Of a stretch of 64,000 nucleotides of DNA, positions 29,487 through 38,780 are shown piece by piece. The first letter of the stretch is position 1, and every line of letters begins with the position of its first letter. This DNA is from an uncultured Alphaproteobacteria bacterium. Its GTDB lineage: Bacteria > Pseudomonadota > Alphaproteobacteria > Rhodobacterales > Rhodobacteraceae. The stretch is from NCBI GenBank assembly GCA_902600895.1, contig CACKLF010000003.1, positions 20,510 to 84,509 of the forward strand. Reading direction: 5' to 3'. The notes beneath the pieces were generated by a model. That model had not been told where the DNA came from. It was given only the letters and a program-made list of their open reading frames with translations, and did no database searches. A program made the position numbers and the translations under genes.

Positions 29487-30812
29487 TTAATTCTTTTGAG
29501 CGTGCTCTGAAATAAACAACTCACCACCATCTTCCTCCGCTATGCCAAATAATCGGAGCATTTTGTTTTTTTGCATCTCTTTCAACCATGAATTTAGTTC
29601 CCTTGAACCGAGTCCATCTTTTTGAAAAAGGGTCACAACTAAACCATTTTCCAAGCATAAATTACTCAAATTTTCATCTGATTTTACTTTTTCAACTGCG
29701 TCAGCTAACAAGTCAACAATATCCAAACCTGTTGGTGAAACATCTGGACCACCCGATAAATATCCAACCTTGGCCGTGGGATGCTCTACCCCTCTTAGCA
29801 ACGGTATTTCGGCATCATAAATGTTTGATAATAAACCAGGAAATGCAACCAATGTATAAATTTCACAATCTAACATCATTTCTTTAACTGCTTCATCATC
29901 AGAGGGGAGTAAAGAATACTCCAAATAAGCTTTTATGAAATTTTTTCTCAGTTTAAAATTTGTAAATCGCGAACCGAGCCACATCATGTATGGGAGTCCA
30001 AAATCCATTATGGCAGGTCCTACTTGTACCAAATCATAGTCAATAACGGATAATTCCAATGTTTTAGGATTATAAAGGACATTATCTGGCTTAAAATCAT
30101 TATGAACAACTACCTGTCTCTTTGCAGCAATAGATTGAGGGAAAAATGATTCACATTGCATTACTTTCTTGTACACACCTGTCTTTACTTGCAAGTTGAA
30201 AACATTTTGAGCTACCTGTGGATCTGGATTGCCAGCGCCCATGACGGGCGTAAAAGTATCAAATGCGGACCAAGGAAGGCACCAGCATGGAGCATGTGGT
30301 GGCATAGCCTTTAGAATGGAAAATACAGTCTTATCCTGATGTAAAAATTCCTTTTTCAAAGGCTCGTACCAGTCTATGGGAACAGAATGTAGCTTAGACA
30401 ATAGATGTGCTACTCTATTTGGTGGAGCAACTTTTTCATTAAAATGGAAAAAGTCTTTCATGGCTGGAATACCAGCAGATTTCTCAATGTGAAAGTCTCC
30501 ACCGTTCACCAAAATTGGTGGAGCTATTGCATTCTGACGAAGTATTTCCGTAGCTGCGTCTACTCGTTTTTTTGTGTTTGGATGAGAGCTCATAATACTA
30601 TCTGACGCACGCACTTTAATTATACATTTTGGAATATCTCTTTTAAAACAAATAAACGTTTTGGCACCACTATTGCCGGAGGCATCTTTAATTGTCAGCA
30701 TTTCTTTACCTAGCTCTTGCCCATAAATAAGCTCATGAACTATTTGCCTGACCTGATCTAAAGAAGCTTTACCAAGCAATATATCAGGTTTTTCAATAAT
30801 TTTATTATCCAT
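29487..30812 (-). CDS. Aminoglycoside phosphotransferase/choline kinase-like family protein
   Basis: RQVVVHNDFKPDNVLYNPKTLELSVIDYDLVQVGPAIMDFG kinase catalytic loop. Confidence 0.82.
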   Translation of the reverse strand: MDNKIIEKPDILLGKASLDQVRQIVHELIYGQELGKEMLTIKDASGNSGAKTFICFKRDIPKCIIKVRASDSIMSSHPNTKKRVDAATEILRQNAIAPPILVNGGDFHIEKSAGIPAMKDFFHFNEKVAPPNRVAHLLSKLHSVPIDWYEPLKKEFLHQDKTVFSILKAMPPHAPCWCLPWSAFDTFTPVMGAGNPDPQVAQNVFNLQVKTGVYKKVMQCESFFPQSIAAKRQVVVHNDFKPDNVLYNPKTLELSVIDYDLVQVGPAIMDFGLPYMMWLGSRFTNFKLRKNFIKAYLEYSLLPSDDEAVKEMMLDCEIYTLVAFPGLLSNIYDAEIPLLRGVEHPTAKVGYLSGGPDVSPTGLDIVDLLADAVEKVKSDENLSNLCLENGLVVTLFQKDGLGSRELNSWLKEMQKNKMLRLFGIAEEDGGELFISEHAQKN

Positions 30813-30931
30813 TGATTTTTTCCTTTATTGATACAAAGATAAAACCCAAACCTATACTCGGCAAGGAGCAATTGTTCTTTTTATATAACGAAAGATATAC
30901 AAAATAGCGAAACAAGCATATATACAGCGGT

Positions 30932-31036
30932 TTATGAGTTATTTTTGATAGATTTTTTTTTATAATTCATTTTAAAGTCTACGGTAATACAGCACAAACC
31001 TTCACCAGTTATGTGTGATGTGTTGACTAATTTCAT
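30932..31036 (-). CDS. Candidate small ORF (34 aa: MKLVNTSHITGEGLCCITVDFKMNYKKKSIKNNS), not in the ORF track
   Basis: ATG preceded by AAAGGAGAAAA (strong Shine-Dalgarno) on the reverse strand; uninterrupted to TAA at 30932; upstream of and co-directional with the 30812 gene. Confidence 0.35.
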   Translation of the reverse strand: MKLVNTSHITGEGLCCITVDFKMNYKKKSIKNNS

Positions 31037-31131
31037 TTTTCTCCTTTACTGTATACCTTTATTCCGTGAGTTCAATATTTCTGATAATCTAGAAATATCA
31101 CTCTTTTTATTAACGTTGAAATGGAGGCTAT

Positions 31132-31506
31132 ATGAAAACATCCAAAGATTATCTTGAAGAGGCTAATAAAGTAGTTAGAAAGATTGATTTTTCTGAAGCT
31201 CTGATAAAGCATACTGAAAAAACTGCTATCTTTATAGATGTTAGGGATAGTTCAGAAATTGCAAAAACTGGTAGCATAACAGACTCTATAAAAATTCAAA
31301 GGGGCTTGATTGAATTTGTAGCAGATGAATCATCCAAGCTTTATAACTTGAAGCTAAAAAAAGACACTGAGATTATTTTAGTCTGTGGAGCTGGTGGACA
31401 AGCAGCTTTAACAGGCAAGACACTCATTGAAATGGGATATAGGAATGTAGCCAATTTAGGAGCAATAGGTGATTGGGAAAAAAATGGAGGACCAATGACC
31501 AAATAA
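31132..31506 (+). CDS. Rhodanese-like domain protein
   Basis: AIFIDVRDSSEIAKTGSITDSIKIQRG...IILVCGAGGQAALTGKTLIEMGYRNVANLGAIGDWEKNGGP with active-site Cys loop. Confidence 0.9.
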   Translation: MKTSKDYLEEANKVVRKIDFSEALIKHTEKTAIFIDVRDSSEIAKTGSITDSIKIQRGLIEFVADESSKLYNLKLKKDTEIILVCGAGGQAALTGKTLIEMGYRNVANLGAIGDWEKNGGPMTK

Positions 31507-31605
31507 AACTGTGTAAGTAATACTGGAGCCATATTCATATCAAAATTAAAGAAAAGTTTGAGTTAAAATTCATTTTTTAAAGTAATCACCCTTTAAGGAG
31601 CTGTA

Positions 31606-32391
31606 GTGAACGTCGAATATATTGAAAAAGGTTCAGGCCATAGAGTGATACTTCTTCATTCTACTGTTGCCACTAATAAGCAGTGGAAAAAATTGATCGA
31701 GCTTCTCAGTGATGACTATAATCTTGTTGCGCCAAATTTATACGGATACGGCAAAACGGATAGCTGGAATAGCAAAAAGTTACAGACACTAAAAGATCAA
31801 GCTGAAATCATTCGCCAATTTGTTCCAAATGATGGAGAGAAATTTTCTCTGGTAGGGCATTCATTTGGAGGAAGCGTTGCTATGATGGCAGCCAAAATAT
31901 TTAGAAATCATGTCGATAAGCTCATCTTAATTGAGCCAAACCCAAACTATCTACTACGAGAGATGGGGAGAATTAATGAATTTAATGAAATTGTAGCTTT
32001 GCGAAATTGTATTAAAACCAATGGAGCGAATAACAAATGGGAGGTTGCAGCCAAAGTTTTTGCTGACTACTTCAATGGTAATGGAGCATGGATGGTAATG
32101 GATAAAGACAGGCAAAAAAAATTTATTGCCGCTTTAAAGCCAAACTATCATGAATGGGACTCCGTAATGAATGAAATTACCTCAATAGAAGAATGGAAGA
32201 TTTATTTACCCAAAAAAACAACAGTTTTTAGCTGTAAAAAAACTATCAACTCTATAACTGGTATTATTCATTTGCTACGCTCCAATATGACATCCTGGAA
32301 CTTTGTAGAATATCAGTCAGGCGGTCATATGGCTCCATTAACAATGCCCGATGTAATCAACCCACTGATAGAAAGAGCATTAGCGGCTTGA
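31606..32391 (+). CDS. Alpha/beta hydrolase (GTG start)
   Basis: VILLHSTVATNKQWKKLIELL, FSLVGHSFGGSVAMMAAK nucleophile elbow GHSFGG, C-terminal GGHMAPLTMPDVI. Confidence 0.9.
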   Translation: MNVEYIEKGSGHRVILLHSTVATNKQWKKLIELLSDDYNLVAPNLYGYGKTDSWNSKKLQTLKDQAEIIRQFVPNDGEKFSLVGHSFGGSVAMMAAKIFRNHVDKLILIEPNPNYLLREMGRINEFNEIVALRNCIKTNGANNKWEVAAKVFADYFNGNGAWMVMDKDRQKKFIAALKPNYHEWDSVMNEITSIEEWKIYLPKKTTVFSCKKTINSITGIIHLLRSNMTSWNFVEYQSGGHMAPLTMPDVINPLIERALAA

Positions 32392-32543
32392 TGAATTGTC
32401 GGTTTTTACATGGATGACAATACTAAGGAAATCGTTTGAAAACAATCTAGATAGTAACTTTGATCCAATTTTAATAATTTTTTATTTCTCATAGATACCT
32501 ATTAAAATCAAAAATACGACTGACGGATATTTGCTTTTTATAA

Positions 32544-32578
32544 ATGGCTCCAGAAGTAGGGATCAAACCAATGACCAT
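32544..32578 (-). repeat. Decayed partial copy of the tRNA-Asn 3' end (T-arm + acceptor + CCA)
   Basis: atggctccagaagtagggatcaaaccaatgaccat versus atggctccggcggtagggatcgaacctacgaccaa at 33127..33161; about 6-7 mismatches in 35 by eye. Confidence 0.6.
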
Positions 32579-33127
32579 AGTGTCATAATTAGTTATAAAA
32601 TATCATAAAGAGTTTTGCTTATACGGGGTACGATGGCCATAAATGATTATAATTGGTCATTAACATTTATACAGTGTCAGACTTATCCTATCAGCAAGTT
32701 TGTTCGCAGCGTAGGAAATTTGTCAGTAGATTTATGGTAGTAGCTTAAAAAAAAACTTGAGCTAGTCTTAATTATTTTTCATTACCTTTAATAAAATCAA
32801 AACAAGCTTATGCAACATTTATAGGTCTTTCAATATGGATCCAATGCAGCACATCTTTAATAATAGCAAATCTCGAAAATCTTGCTCCTTTCTTTGTCTT
32901 GATAGTTGAATATTTATTAGACGGGTTAGTTTTAACAAACTTCTTCCAGTTTTTTATATGTTGGATACCATATGACAGGAGGACTAGAAACCTCCAAGCA
33001 ACCCAGCCGTAGGCATTTCCTAAAGTAATTTATTTAAGTTTTGTCTCCACAATGCGATATCTCAGAACTTATACTTTCGATTTCGCACAAAAAAACTATT
33101 GAAAAACTGATACTTAAAGGTTTTTTA

Positions 33128-33202
33128 TGGCTCCGGCGGTAGGGATCGAACCTACGACCAATTGATTAACAGTCAACTGCTCTACCGCTGAGCTACGCCG
33201 GA
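33128..33202 (-). tRNA. tRNA-Asn (GTT)
   Basis: Reverse complement TCCGGCGTAGCTCAGCGGTAGAGCAGTTGACTGTTAATCAATTGGTCGTAGGTTCGATCCCTACCGCCGGAGCCA; acceptor TCCGGCG/CGCCGGA pairs, anticodon GTT, encoded CCA. Confidence 0.95.
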
Positions 33203-33289
33203 CCACATCGAATGTTTTAAAGATATAATGAAAATAATCAATAAAAATAATATTTTTCCATTATCAGTTTAGTAATTTGAAAAAAATAT

Positions 33290-34216
33290 TTATTTCAAAA
33301 AGAATTTACTTTTGGTTGACGGATTATTTGTATCAATAGTAATTAAACCGTTCTCAAAAAAATTAATTAAATGAGCAAATACATTTCTTGATGCTGCTGG
33401 TTTTAAAAATTCTGATAATTCCGGATATACTTTTTCAACTATTTCCAAAATATTACTTCCTTGCTTGGTGATAGCTAATAAAATTTCTTTTTCTCTCTGA
33501 ATTCTGTGCTTTAAATGCTCTTGAACTAAAGTTTTTCCATCTAATATTGGTGCACCATGCCCCGGATAATATAGTTGATTTTTTCGATCTAATAGAGCAG
33601 CTAAGGAAGCCTTGTATTGACCTATATCTCCATCTGGTGGTGATATCAAAGTTGTAGACCAACCCATAACCAAATCACCCGTAAAAAGCACTTTACTATC
33701 ATTTAATGAGAAACATAAATGATTAGACATGTGCCCAGGTGTATGAATGGCTTCCAGGTCCCAATCTGTACTTGAAATAAAATCATGTGAAGACAATTGT
33801 ATGTCAGGCTCAAATCCTGTATCCACACCCTCTCCCCCACCAAGATTATTACCTTGGGAGAGTTTTTGCATAAACACACTTTGACCAGAAATATTATTCC
33901 CAAACCCATAAAGAGGCACATCATATTTTTTTGAAATTATTCTCCCTAAGGGACTATGGTCTGTATGTGAATGCGTAATAAACACACCAAGCAATTTTGT
34001 TCTTTCCAATGCAAACTCTATGGCCTGCAAGTGACTTTCACTAATTGGTCCTGGGTCAATTAGGGCAACCTCTTGACCTCGACCAATGATGTAAGTTTGA
34101 GTACCCTTAAAGGTCATATATGAAGCGTTAGGTGCAACTATTGATTTCACCCCTTCTGATAGGTCTATTATTTGACCAATAGGCGGATCGTATTTAGATT
34201 GAACTAATAGAGACAA
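33290..34216 (-). CDS. MBL-fold metallo-hydrolase
   Basis: GVFITHSHTDHSPLGRIIS, AIHTPGHMSNHLCFSLNDSKVLFTGDLVMGW, YYPGHGAPILDG. Confidence 0.93.
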   Translation of the reverse strand: MSLLVQSKYDPPIGQIIDLSEGVKSIVAPNASYMTFKGTQTYIIGRGQEVALIDPGPISESHLQAIEFALERTKLLGVFITHSHTDHSPLGRIISKKYDVPLYGFGNNISGQSVFMQKLSQGNNLGGGEGVDTGFEPDIQLSSHDFISSTDWDLEAIHTPGHMSNHLCFSLNDSKVLFTGDLVMGWSTTLISPPDGDIGQYKASLAALLDRKNQLYYPGHGAPILDGKTLVQEHLKHRIQREKEILLAITKQGSNILEIVEKVYPELSEFLKPAASRNVFAHLINFFENGLITIDTNNPSTKSKFFLK

Positions 34217-34259
34217 AATTTTCCTTTTTGCATATTAAAACAAGTGTTAATGAATATAT

Positions 34260-35606
34260 ATGATAAGTTCATTTGCAAAGCAATTTCTTCCCAAAAGCCT
34301 TTTTGGCAGGACATTACTTATCGTCCTTGTTCCTATAATTTTATTGGAAGTTATAATCGGCTTTGTTTTTATTCAGAGACACTACGAACAGGTAGCTACT
34401 CAAATGAGTAAGAGCATGTCAATTCAACTCAACTATATTATAAGAACTGTGGAAAATGCCACTGATCAGGATTCTGCTGAAACATTTGCGCACGAAATAG
34501 GAAAAAATCTAGGCATTTCTGTTAGACTTGATAAGGACAAAAGCGTCATACCTACCATAAACTTCAGGTCATATGATTTTGCCGGCAAAGCCATTACCAA
34601 AGTGCTTATGAGCAAAATTCCAAGACCAATAACTTTTGATTTATCAAGCAATTGGAGAATAATCGGCTTGGGGATCCAAACGAGTAAAGGTACCTTACAC
34701 GTGAATATAGGAAGGGATAAACTTTCTGCAGCAAACCCTCACCAGTTATTAGTTCTGATGGTATTTCTTACAATCCTTCTAATGATATTTTCTCTAATAA
34801 TGTTAAGAAATCAAATTCGACCAATAGTACGCCTTTCACAAGCCGCAGAAGCATTTGGAAAAGGTGAGAAGATTAATTACAAACCTTCAGGAGCTGTAGA
34901 AGTTCGCGGCGCAGGTTTGGCTTTTTTAAATATGAGAGATCGATTGCAAAAACAAATTGCGCAGAGAACTGAAATGTTATCTGGTATCAGCCATGACTTA
35001 AAAACTCCATTAACCAGGCTTAAACTTGCTCTATCATTGTTAGAGGGGAACAAAAGTGAAATTGCCGAAATGAAAAATGATGTTGATATGATGGATAACA
35101 TGGTCAAAGAATTTCTTGATTTCTCTAAAGACCAAACATTAGAGCAAGCTAAAAGCTACACCAGTAAACAAATTTATGAAAGGGTCTCCAACCTCATCTC
35201 CTTAAATTATCAAGATGTGATCTTATGTAACCGGATAGAGTTTCCGTTAGAGAAAAAATTCTTAATTAGGCCGGCTAGCTTGGATCGCGCTCTTCAAAAT
35301 ATCTTAGATAACTCACTGAGATTTGGATCGAAGGTGGTCTTAGAAGTCTATATTAGTCAAAAACAAAAAAATTTAAACTTATCAGTTCATGACAACGGAC
35401 CAGGTATACCTAAAGATTCCTATGATTTAGCTATTCAACCGTTTAATACATTGGATAAATCAAGAAATCAAAATAGTCATGGCGGAGTTGGATTGGGATT
35501 AAGTATTTCACGTGATATATGCACATCCCACGGTGGGACCCTCACGCTAGATAAAAGTCAAATCTTAGGTGGCTTATTAGTTAACCTGATGTTTCCAAGC
35601 AATTAA
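34260..35606 (+). CDS. Sensor histidine kinase (EnvZ-like, HAMP + HisKA + HATPase)
   Basis: MLSGISHDLKTPLTRLKLALSLL H-box; ALQNILDNSLRFG N-box; DNGPGIP, GGVGLGLSISRDI G-boxes; two TM segments. Confidence 0.92.
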   Translation: MISSFAKQFLPKSLFGRTLLIVLVPIILLEVIIGFVFIQRHYEQVATQMSKSMSIQLNYIIRTVENATDQDSAETFAHEIGKNLGISVRLDKDKSVIPTINFRSYDFAGKAITKVLMSKIPRPITFDLSSNWRIIGLGIQTSKGTLHVNIGRDKLSAANPHQLLVLMVFLTILLMIFSLIMLRNQIRPIVRLSQAAEAFGKGEKINYKPSGAVEVRGAGLAFLNMRDRLQKQIAQRTEMLSGISHDLKTPLTRLKLALSLLEGNKSEIAEMKNDVDMMDNMVKEFLDFSKDQTLEQAKSYTSKQIYERVSNLISLNYQDVILCNRIEFPLEKKFLIRPASLDRALQNILDNSLRFGSKVVLEVYISQKQKNLNLSVHDNGPGIPKDSYDLAIQPFNTLDKSRNQNSHGGVGLGLSISRDICTSHGGTLTLDKSQILGGLLVNLMFPSN

Positions 35607-36634
35607 TTCTCCAAACTCATTAAAGCCTTTCTTGCGTACTGGGGAATGATTTTTCCTACTTTTAACGCCATCAGTGGATTGGAAGCATTGCCATCAAGCG
35701 CTCGTTTTTTTACACCTTGAAGAATGGCGGCCATTCTAAAAAAACAAAATGCTAATGGAAATTTTAAGTCAGGTAACTTGGATAGACCCACTCGTTCTGC
35801 GTACTTTTCAATATATTCTTGGTCACTGGGAATGCCATAGGCTTTTCTGTTTATACCCTCTAATCCTCTTCCTTCTGTCCCTGTGGGCATGGCCCATTGC
35901 ATTATTTGATTTGCAAGATCTGCTCTACCATCACCAGTTGTAGAAATCTCCCAATCTAAAACACTTATTAAATACGGCTTATTCCTACTAAAGAGCAGGT
36001 TGTCAATTCTCCAATCGCCATGAACTAATGAGGGAGATCCAACATCATCAGGCAGATTGCCTTTAAGCCAATCGTATAATTGATCAATTTCAGATATTTT
36101 TTCTGTTTGACTTAATTCGTATTGACGTCCCCAAATAGAAAGTTGTCTAGAGAAATAATTTCCTGGCCTTCCATAGTTCTCTAACCCTACTGATTTTAAC
36201 TTGATTGAATGTAGGGCTGCCAATCCTTGATTCATTTGATCATAAAGAAGAGTTCTGTCGTCTGCTGACATCTTTGGTAATGAAGGATCCAAATAAGCTT
36301 TCCCATCAATATACTCCATAACAAAATATGGAGTTCCAATTTCTTCAGCATCTTCACATAAGTAATGCATTTTTGGTACTGGCACCTTTGTGCCATGTAA
36401 GGCTGACATAATCTGATATTCCCTTTCGATCATATGTGCGGACTTAAGAAGTTGGCCAAAAGGTTTGCATCTCACCACTATCTGGTCTGTAGCGCTTGAT
36501 ACTATAAATGTCGGATTTGACTGACCATGATCAGTTTTTTTAACTTTCCAGGGACCCTTGCAACTTGGAAGTTTTCTATTTAAAGCCAATGAAAGTCTAT
36601 CAATGTCTAACTTTGCGGATACATGTGAGGGCAT
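35603..36634 (-). CDS. Phosphotransferase (APH/ACAD10-like) family protein
   Basis: SLVHGDWRIDNLLFSRNKPYLISVLDWEISTTGDGRADLANQIMQW; directly adjacent to an acyl-CoA dehydrogenase gene. Confidence 0.9.
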   Translation of the reverse strand: MPSHVSAKLDIDRLSLALNRKLPSCKGPWKVKKTDHGQSNPTFIVSSATDQIVVRCKPFGQLLKSAHMIEREYQIMSALHGTKVPVPKMHYLCEDAEEIGTPYFVMEYIDGKAYLDPSLPKMSADDRTLLYDQMNQGLAALHSIKLKSVGLENYGRPGNYFSRQLSIWGRQYELSQTEKISEIDQLYDWLKGNLPDDVGSPSLVHGDWRIDNLLFSRNKPYLISVLDWEISTTGDGRADLANQIMQWAMPTGTEGRGLEGINRKAYGIPSDQEYIEKYAERVGLSKLPDLKFPLAFCFFRMAAILQGVKKRALDGNASNPLMALKVGKIIPQYARKALMSLEN

Positions 36635-36638
36635 GCGG

Positions 36639-37871
36639 TCACACTCTTGAATTGGAAAACTTTTTCAGTTCTGCCCGTGCAACCTGTCTTCGATGAACAG
36701 CATCGGGACCATCAGCTAATCTTAAAGTTCTTAGATATGTCCAAGATGCAGCCAGCGGTGTATCTTGACTAATACCCTGTCCTCCAAATACTTGAATTGC
36801 TTCATCTACAACCTTTAAAGCAACTTTTGGAGCAACTACCTTTATTTGGCTTATCCAAGGTGCAGCTGCTTTTGGATCACCCTTATCCATCATCCAAGCA
36901 GCTTTTAGACAAAGTAAACGCGCCTGCTCAATTTCCATTCTGCATTCAGCGATAATATCATAGTTTGCACCAAGTTGGGCCAGTGGTTTACCAAAAGCAA
37001 CTCTCGAGAGTGCTCTTTGGCAAAGCATTTGCAATGCGACTTCAGCAGATCCTATTGCCCGCATACAATGATGAATTCTCCCAGGTCCTAACCTGCCTTG
37101 CGAAATTTCAAACCCACGCCCCTCCCCTAACAACAAATTTTCTTGAGGAACTTCAACATTTTTGAACTTAATATGCATGTGGCCGTGAGGAGCATCATCA
37201 TGACCATAAACTGTCATTGCCCGAAGAACCTCAATTCCTGGAGTATTGGAAGATACTAAAAACATTGAGTGCTTTTTGTGCCTTTGTTCATCATCTTTCC
37301 CGGTTTTAGCCATCACAATGTAAAGTTTACATCGTGGGTCTCCCGCACCAGAAGACCACCATTTTTCTCCATTTAGGATATAGTTTTTTCCAGATTTTTT
37401 TGCTGATAAGGCCATATTTGTTGCGTCAGAGGATGCAACCTGAGGTTCTGTCATTAAATACGCCGAACGGATCTGACCATCTAACAGGGGCTTAAGCCAC
37501 TTTTCTTTATGAGTTTCTTTTGAATATTTTTCTAAAACCTCCATATTGCCAGTGTCAGGCGCTGAACAATTAAATATTTCGGGAGCTAATCTAGATTTTC
37601 CCATTTCTTCAGCCAAGTATGCATATTCAACCGTCGTTAATCCATACCCCTTTTCACTATTTGTTAACCAAAAATTCCATAAATTTCTAGACTTAGCTTT
37701 TTTTTTGAGAGCCTCCATAATCTCTGTCATTTTAGGCGAATATTCAAATCTATTTCCGCATTTTCCAACTTCATCGAAATAACAGTCTTCTTGCGGCCTA
37801 ATATCCTCTTCAATCATTTTCCTGACGGCTTCAATTAAAGGCTTTACCTTCGGTGTAATACCTAAATCCAT
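36639..37871 (-). CDS. Acyl-CoA dehydrogenase family protein
   Basis: AYLMTEPQVASSDATNMALSAKKSG, EKWWSSGAGDPRCKLYIVMAKTG, GRIHHCMRAIG, QVFGGQGISQDTPLA. Confidence 0.95.
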   Translation of the reverse strand: MDLGITPKVKPLIEAVRKMIEEDIRPQEDCYFDEVGKCGNRFEYSPKMTEIMEALKKKAKSRNLWNFWLTNSEKGYGLTTVEYAYLAEEMGKSRLAPEIFNCSAPDTGNMEVLEKYSKETHKEKWLKPLLDGQIRSAYLMTEPQVASSDATNMALSAKKSGKNYILNGEKWWSSGAGDPRCKLYIVMAKTGKDDEQRHKKHSMFLVSSNTPGIEVLRAMTVYGHDDAPHGHMHIKFKNVEVPQENLLLGEGRGFEISQGRLGPGRIHHCMRAIGSAEVALQMLCQRALSRVAFGKPLAQLGANYDIIAECRMEIEQARLLCLKAAWMMDKGDPKAAAPWISQIKVVAPKVALKVVDEAIQVFGGQGISQDTPLAASWTYLRTLRLADGPDAVHRRQVARAELKKFSNSRV

Positions 37872-37893
37872 TTAAATCTCCAACTATATAATT

Positions 37894-37912
37894 TATAATG
37901 ATAATCATTAAA
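37894..37912. promoter_or_regulatory. Fur-box-like palindrome
   Basis: tataatgataatcattaaa matches 16/19 of the classical gataatgataatcattatc by eye; lies 23 bp upstream of the 37871 start codon. Confidence 0.4.
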
Positions 37913-38026
37913 ATGTTATTAAGCAATTTCAAAAACCTTAATTTTATTAACATTAATACTTTTTATTTTTTTTATTACTTGGCGTAATTGACAAAGTTTG
38001 GGTTACTCAATATTAAAAAGTAATGG

Positions 38027-38103
38027 GGGCGCGTAGCTCAGTTGGTTAGAGCAGAACGCTCATAACGTTTTGGTCGCAGGTTCGAGTCCTGCCGCGCCTA
38101 CCA
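38027..38103 (+). tRNA. tRNA-Met (CAT), probably elongator
   Basis: GGGCGCGTAGCTCAGTTGGTTAGAGCAGAACGCTCATAACGTTTTGGTCGCAGGTTCGAGTCCTGCCGCGCCTACCA; acceptor GGGCGCG/CGCGCCT pairs with one G-U; anticodon CAT (a lysidine-modified Ile tRNA cannot be excluded). Confidence 0.92.
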
Positions 38104-38135
38104 TATTTGTTTAAAAAAATAATAACTTAACATTT

Positions 38136-38258
38136 TTCAGTGACAAGCCTAGTATCAGAGCTATTGCCAAGTTAAGAGCCTGGGAAAACTGATCACAGGA
38201 CTTCAGTGTCAAGTCCAAAAAATCTTAGTTATATGGTCGCAGGTATTCAGTGACAAGC
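38136..38258 (+). repeat. Three copies of a ttcagtGACAAGc-type motif plus a tRNA-Met-derived tggtcgcaggt copy
   Basis: ttcagtgacaagc at 38136 and 38246; variant ttcagtgtcaagtcc at 38202; tggtcgcaggt at 38234 repeats tRNA positions 38071..38081. Confidence 0.5.
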
Positions 38259-38780
38259 AATGTGATAATTCATGATAAATCAAGATTATTTAAACCTTAT
38301 AAGCATCTGTTAATTATTGTTAATTACTGAAATTATAGTGCAACCCGCTATTCAATTTTTGCTGCGCCCATGATTAACTTTATGCTAAGCTTGTGGTTTT
38401 AATAATTTAAGCTGCAAGTGCGGCACTTTTTAAAAATGTAAAGATAAAATCTTATCTCACCGCATGAGAGTAAACCAATTTGGCAACACTCCAACTCATA
38501 ACATTTTAGTTTTTATAATATTTTCAATTCTAGTTATATTTGTAGATTTTCCATAAAAATGTCATTTTCAATCAAAGTAAGAACTATCCTACCAATATTC
38601 AATTTAAAGAAAAAATATTAACAAATCTGCATAAAACATATTCATTAATTAAAACGATAGATGTTTACAATTTTATTCTCTTTAATATTAGCCAGTGAAA
38701 GGTTATATCTTCAGACTATTGAGATCTAACTCTATAAAGAAGCAAGCACTTTCAGTTGATCTAGGAGGAAATAATCCGCT

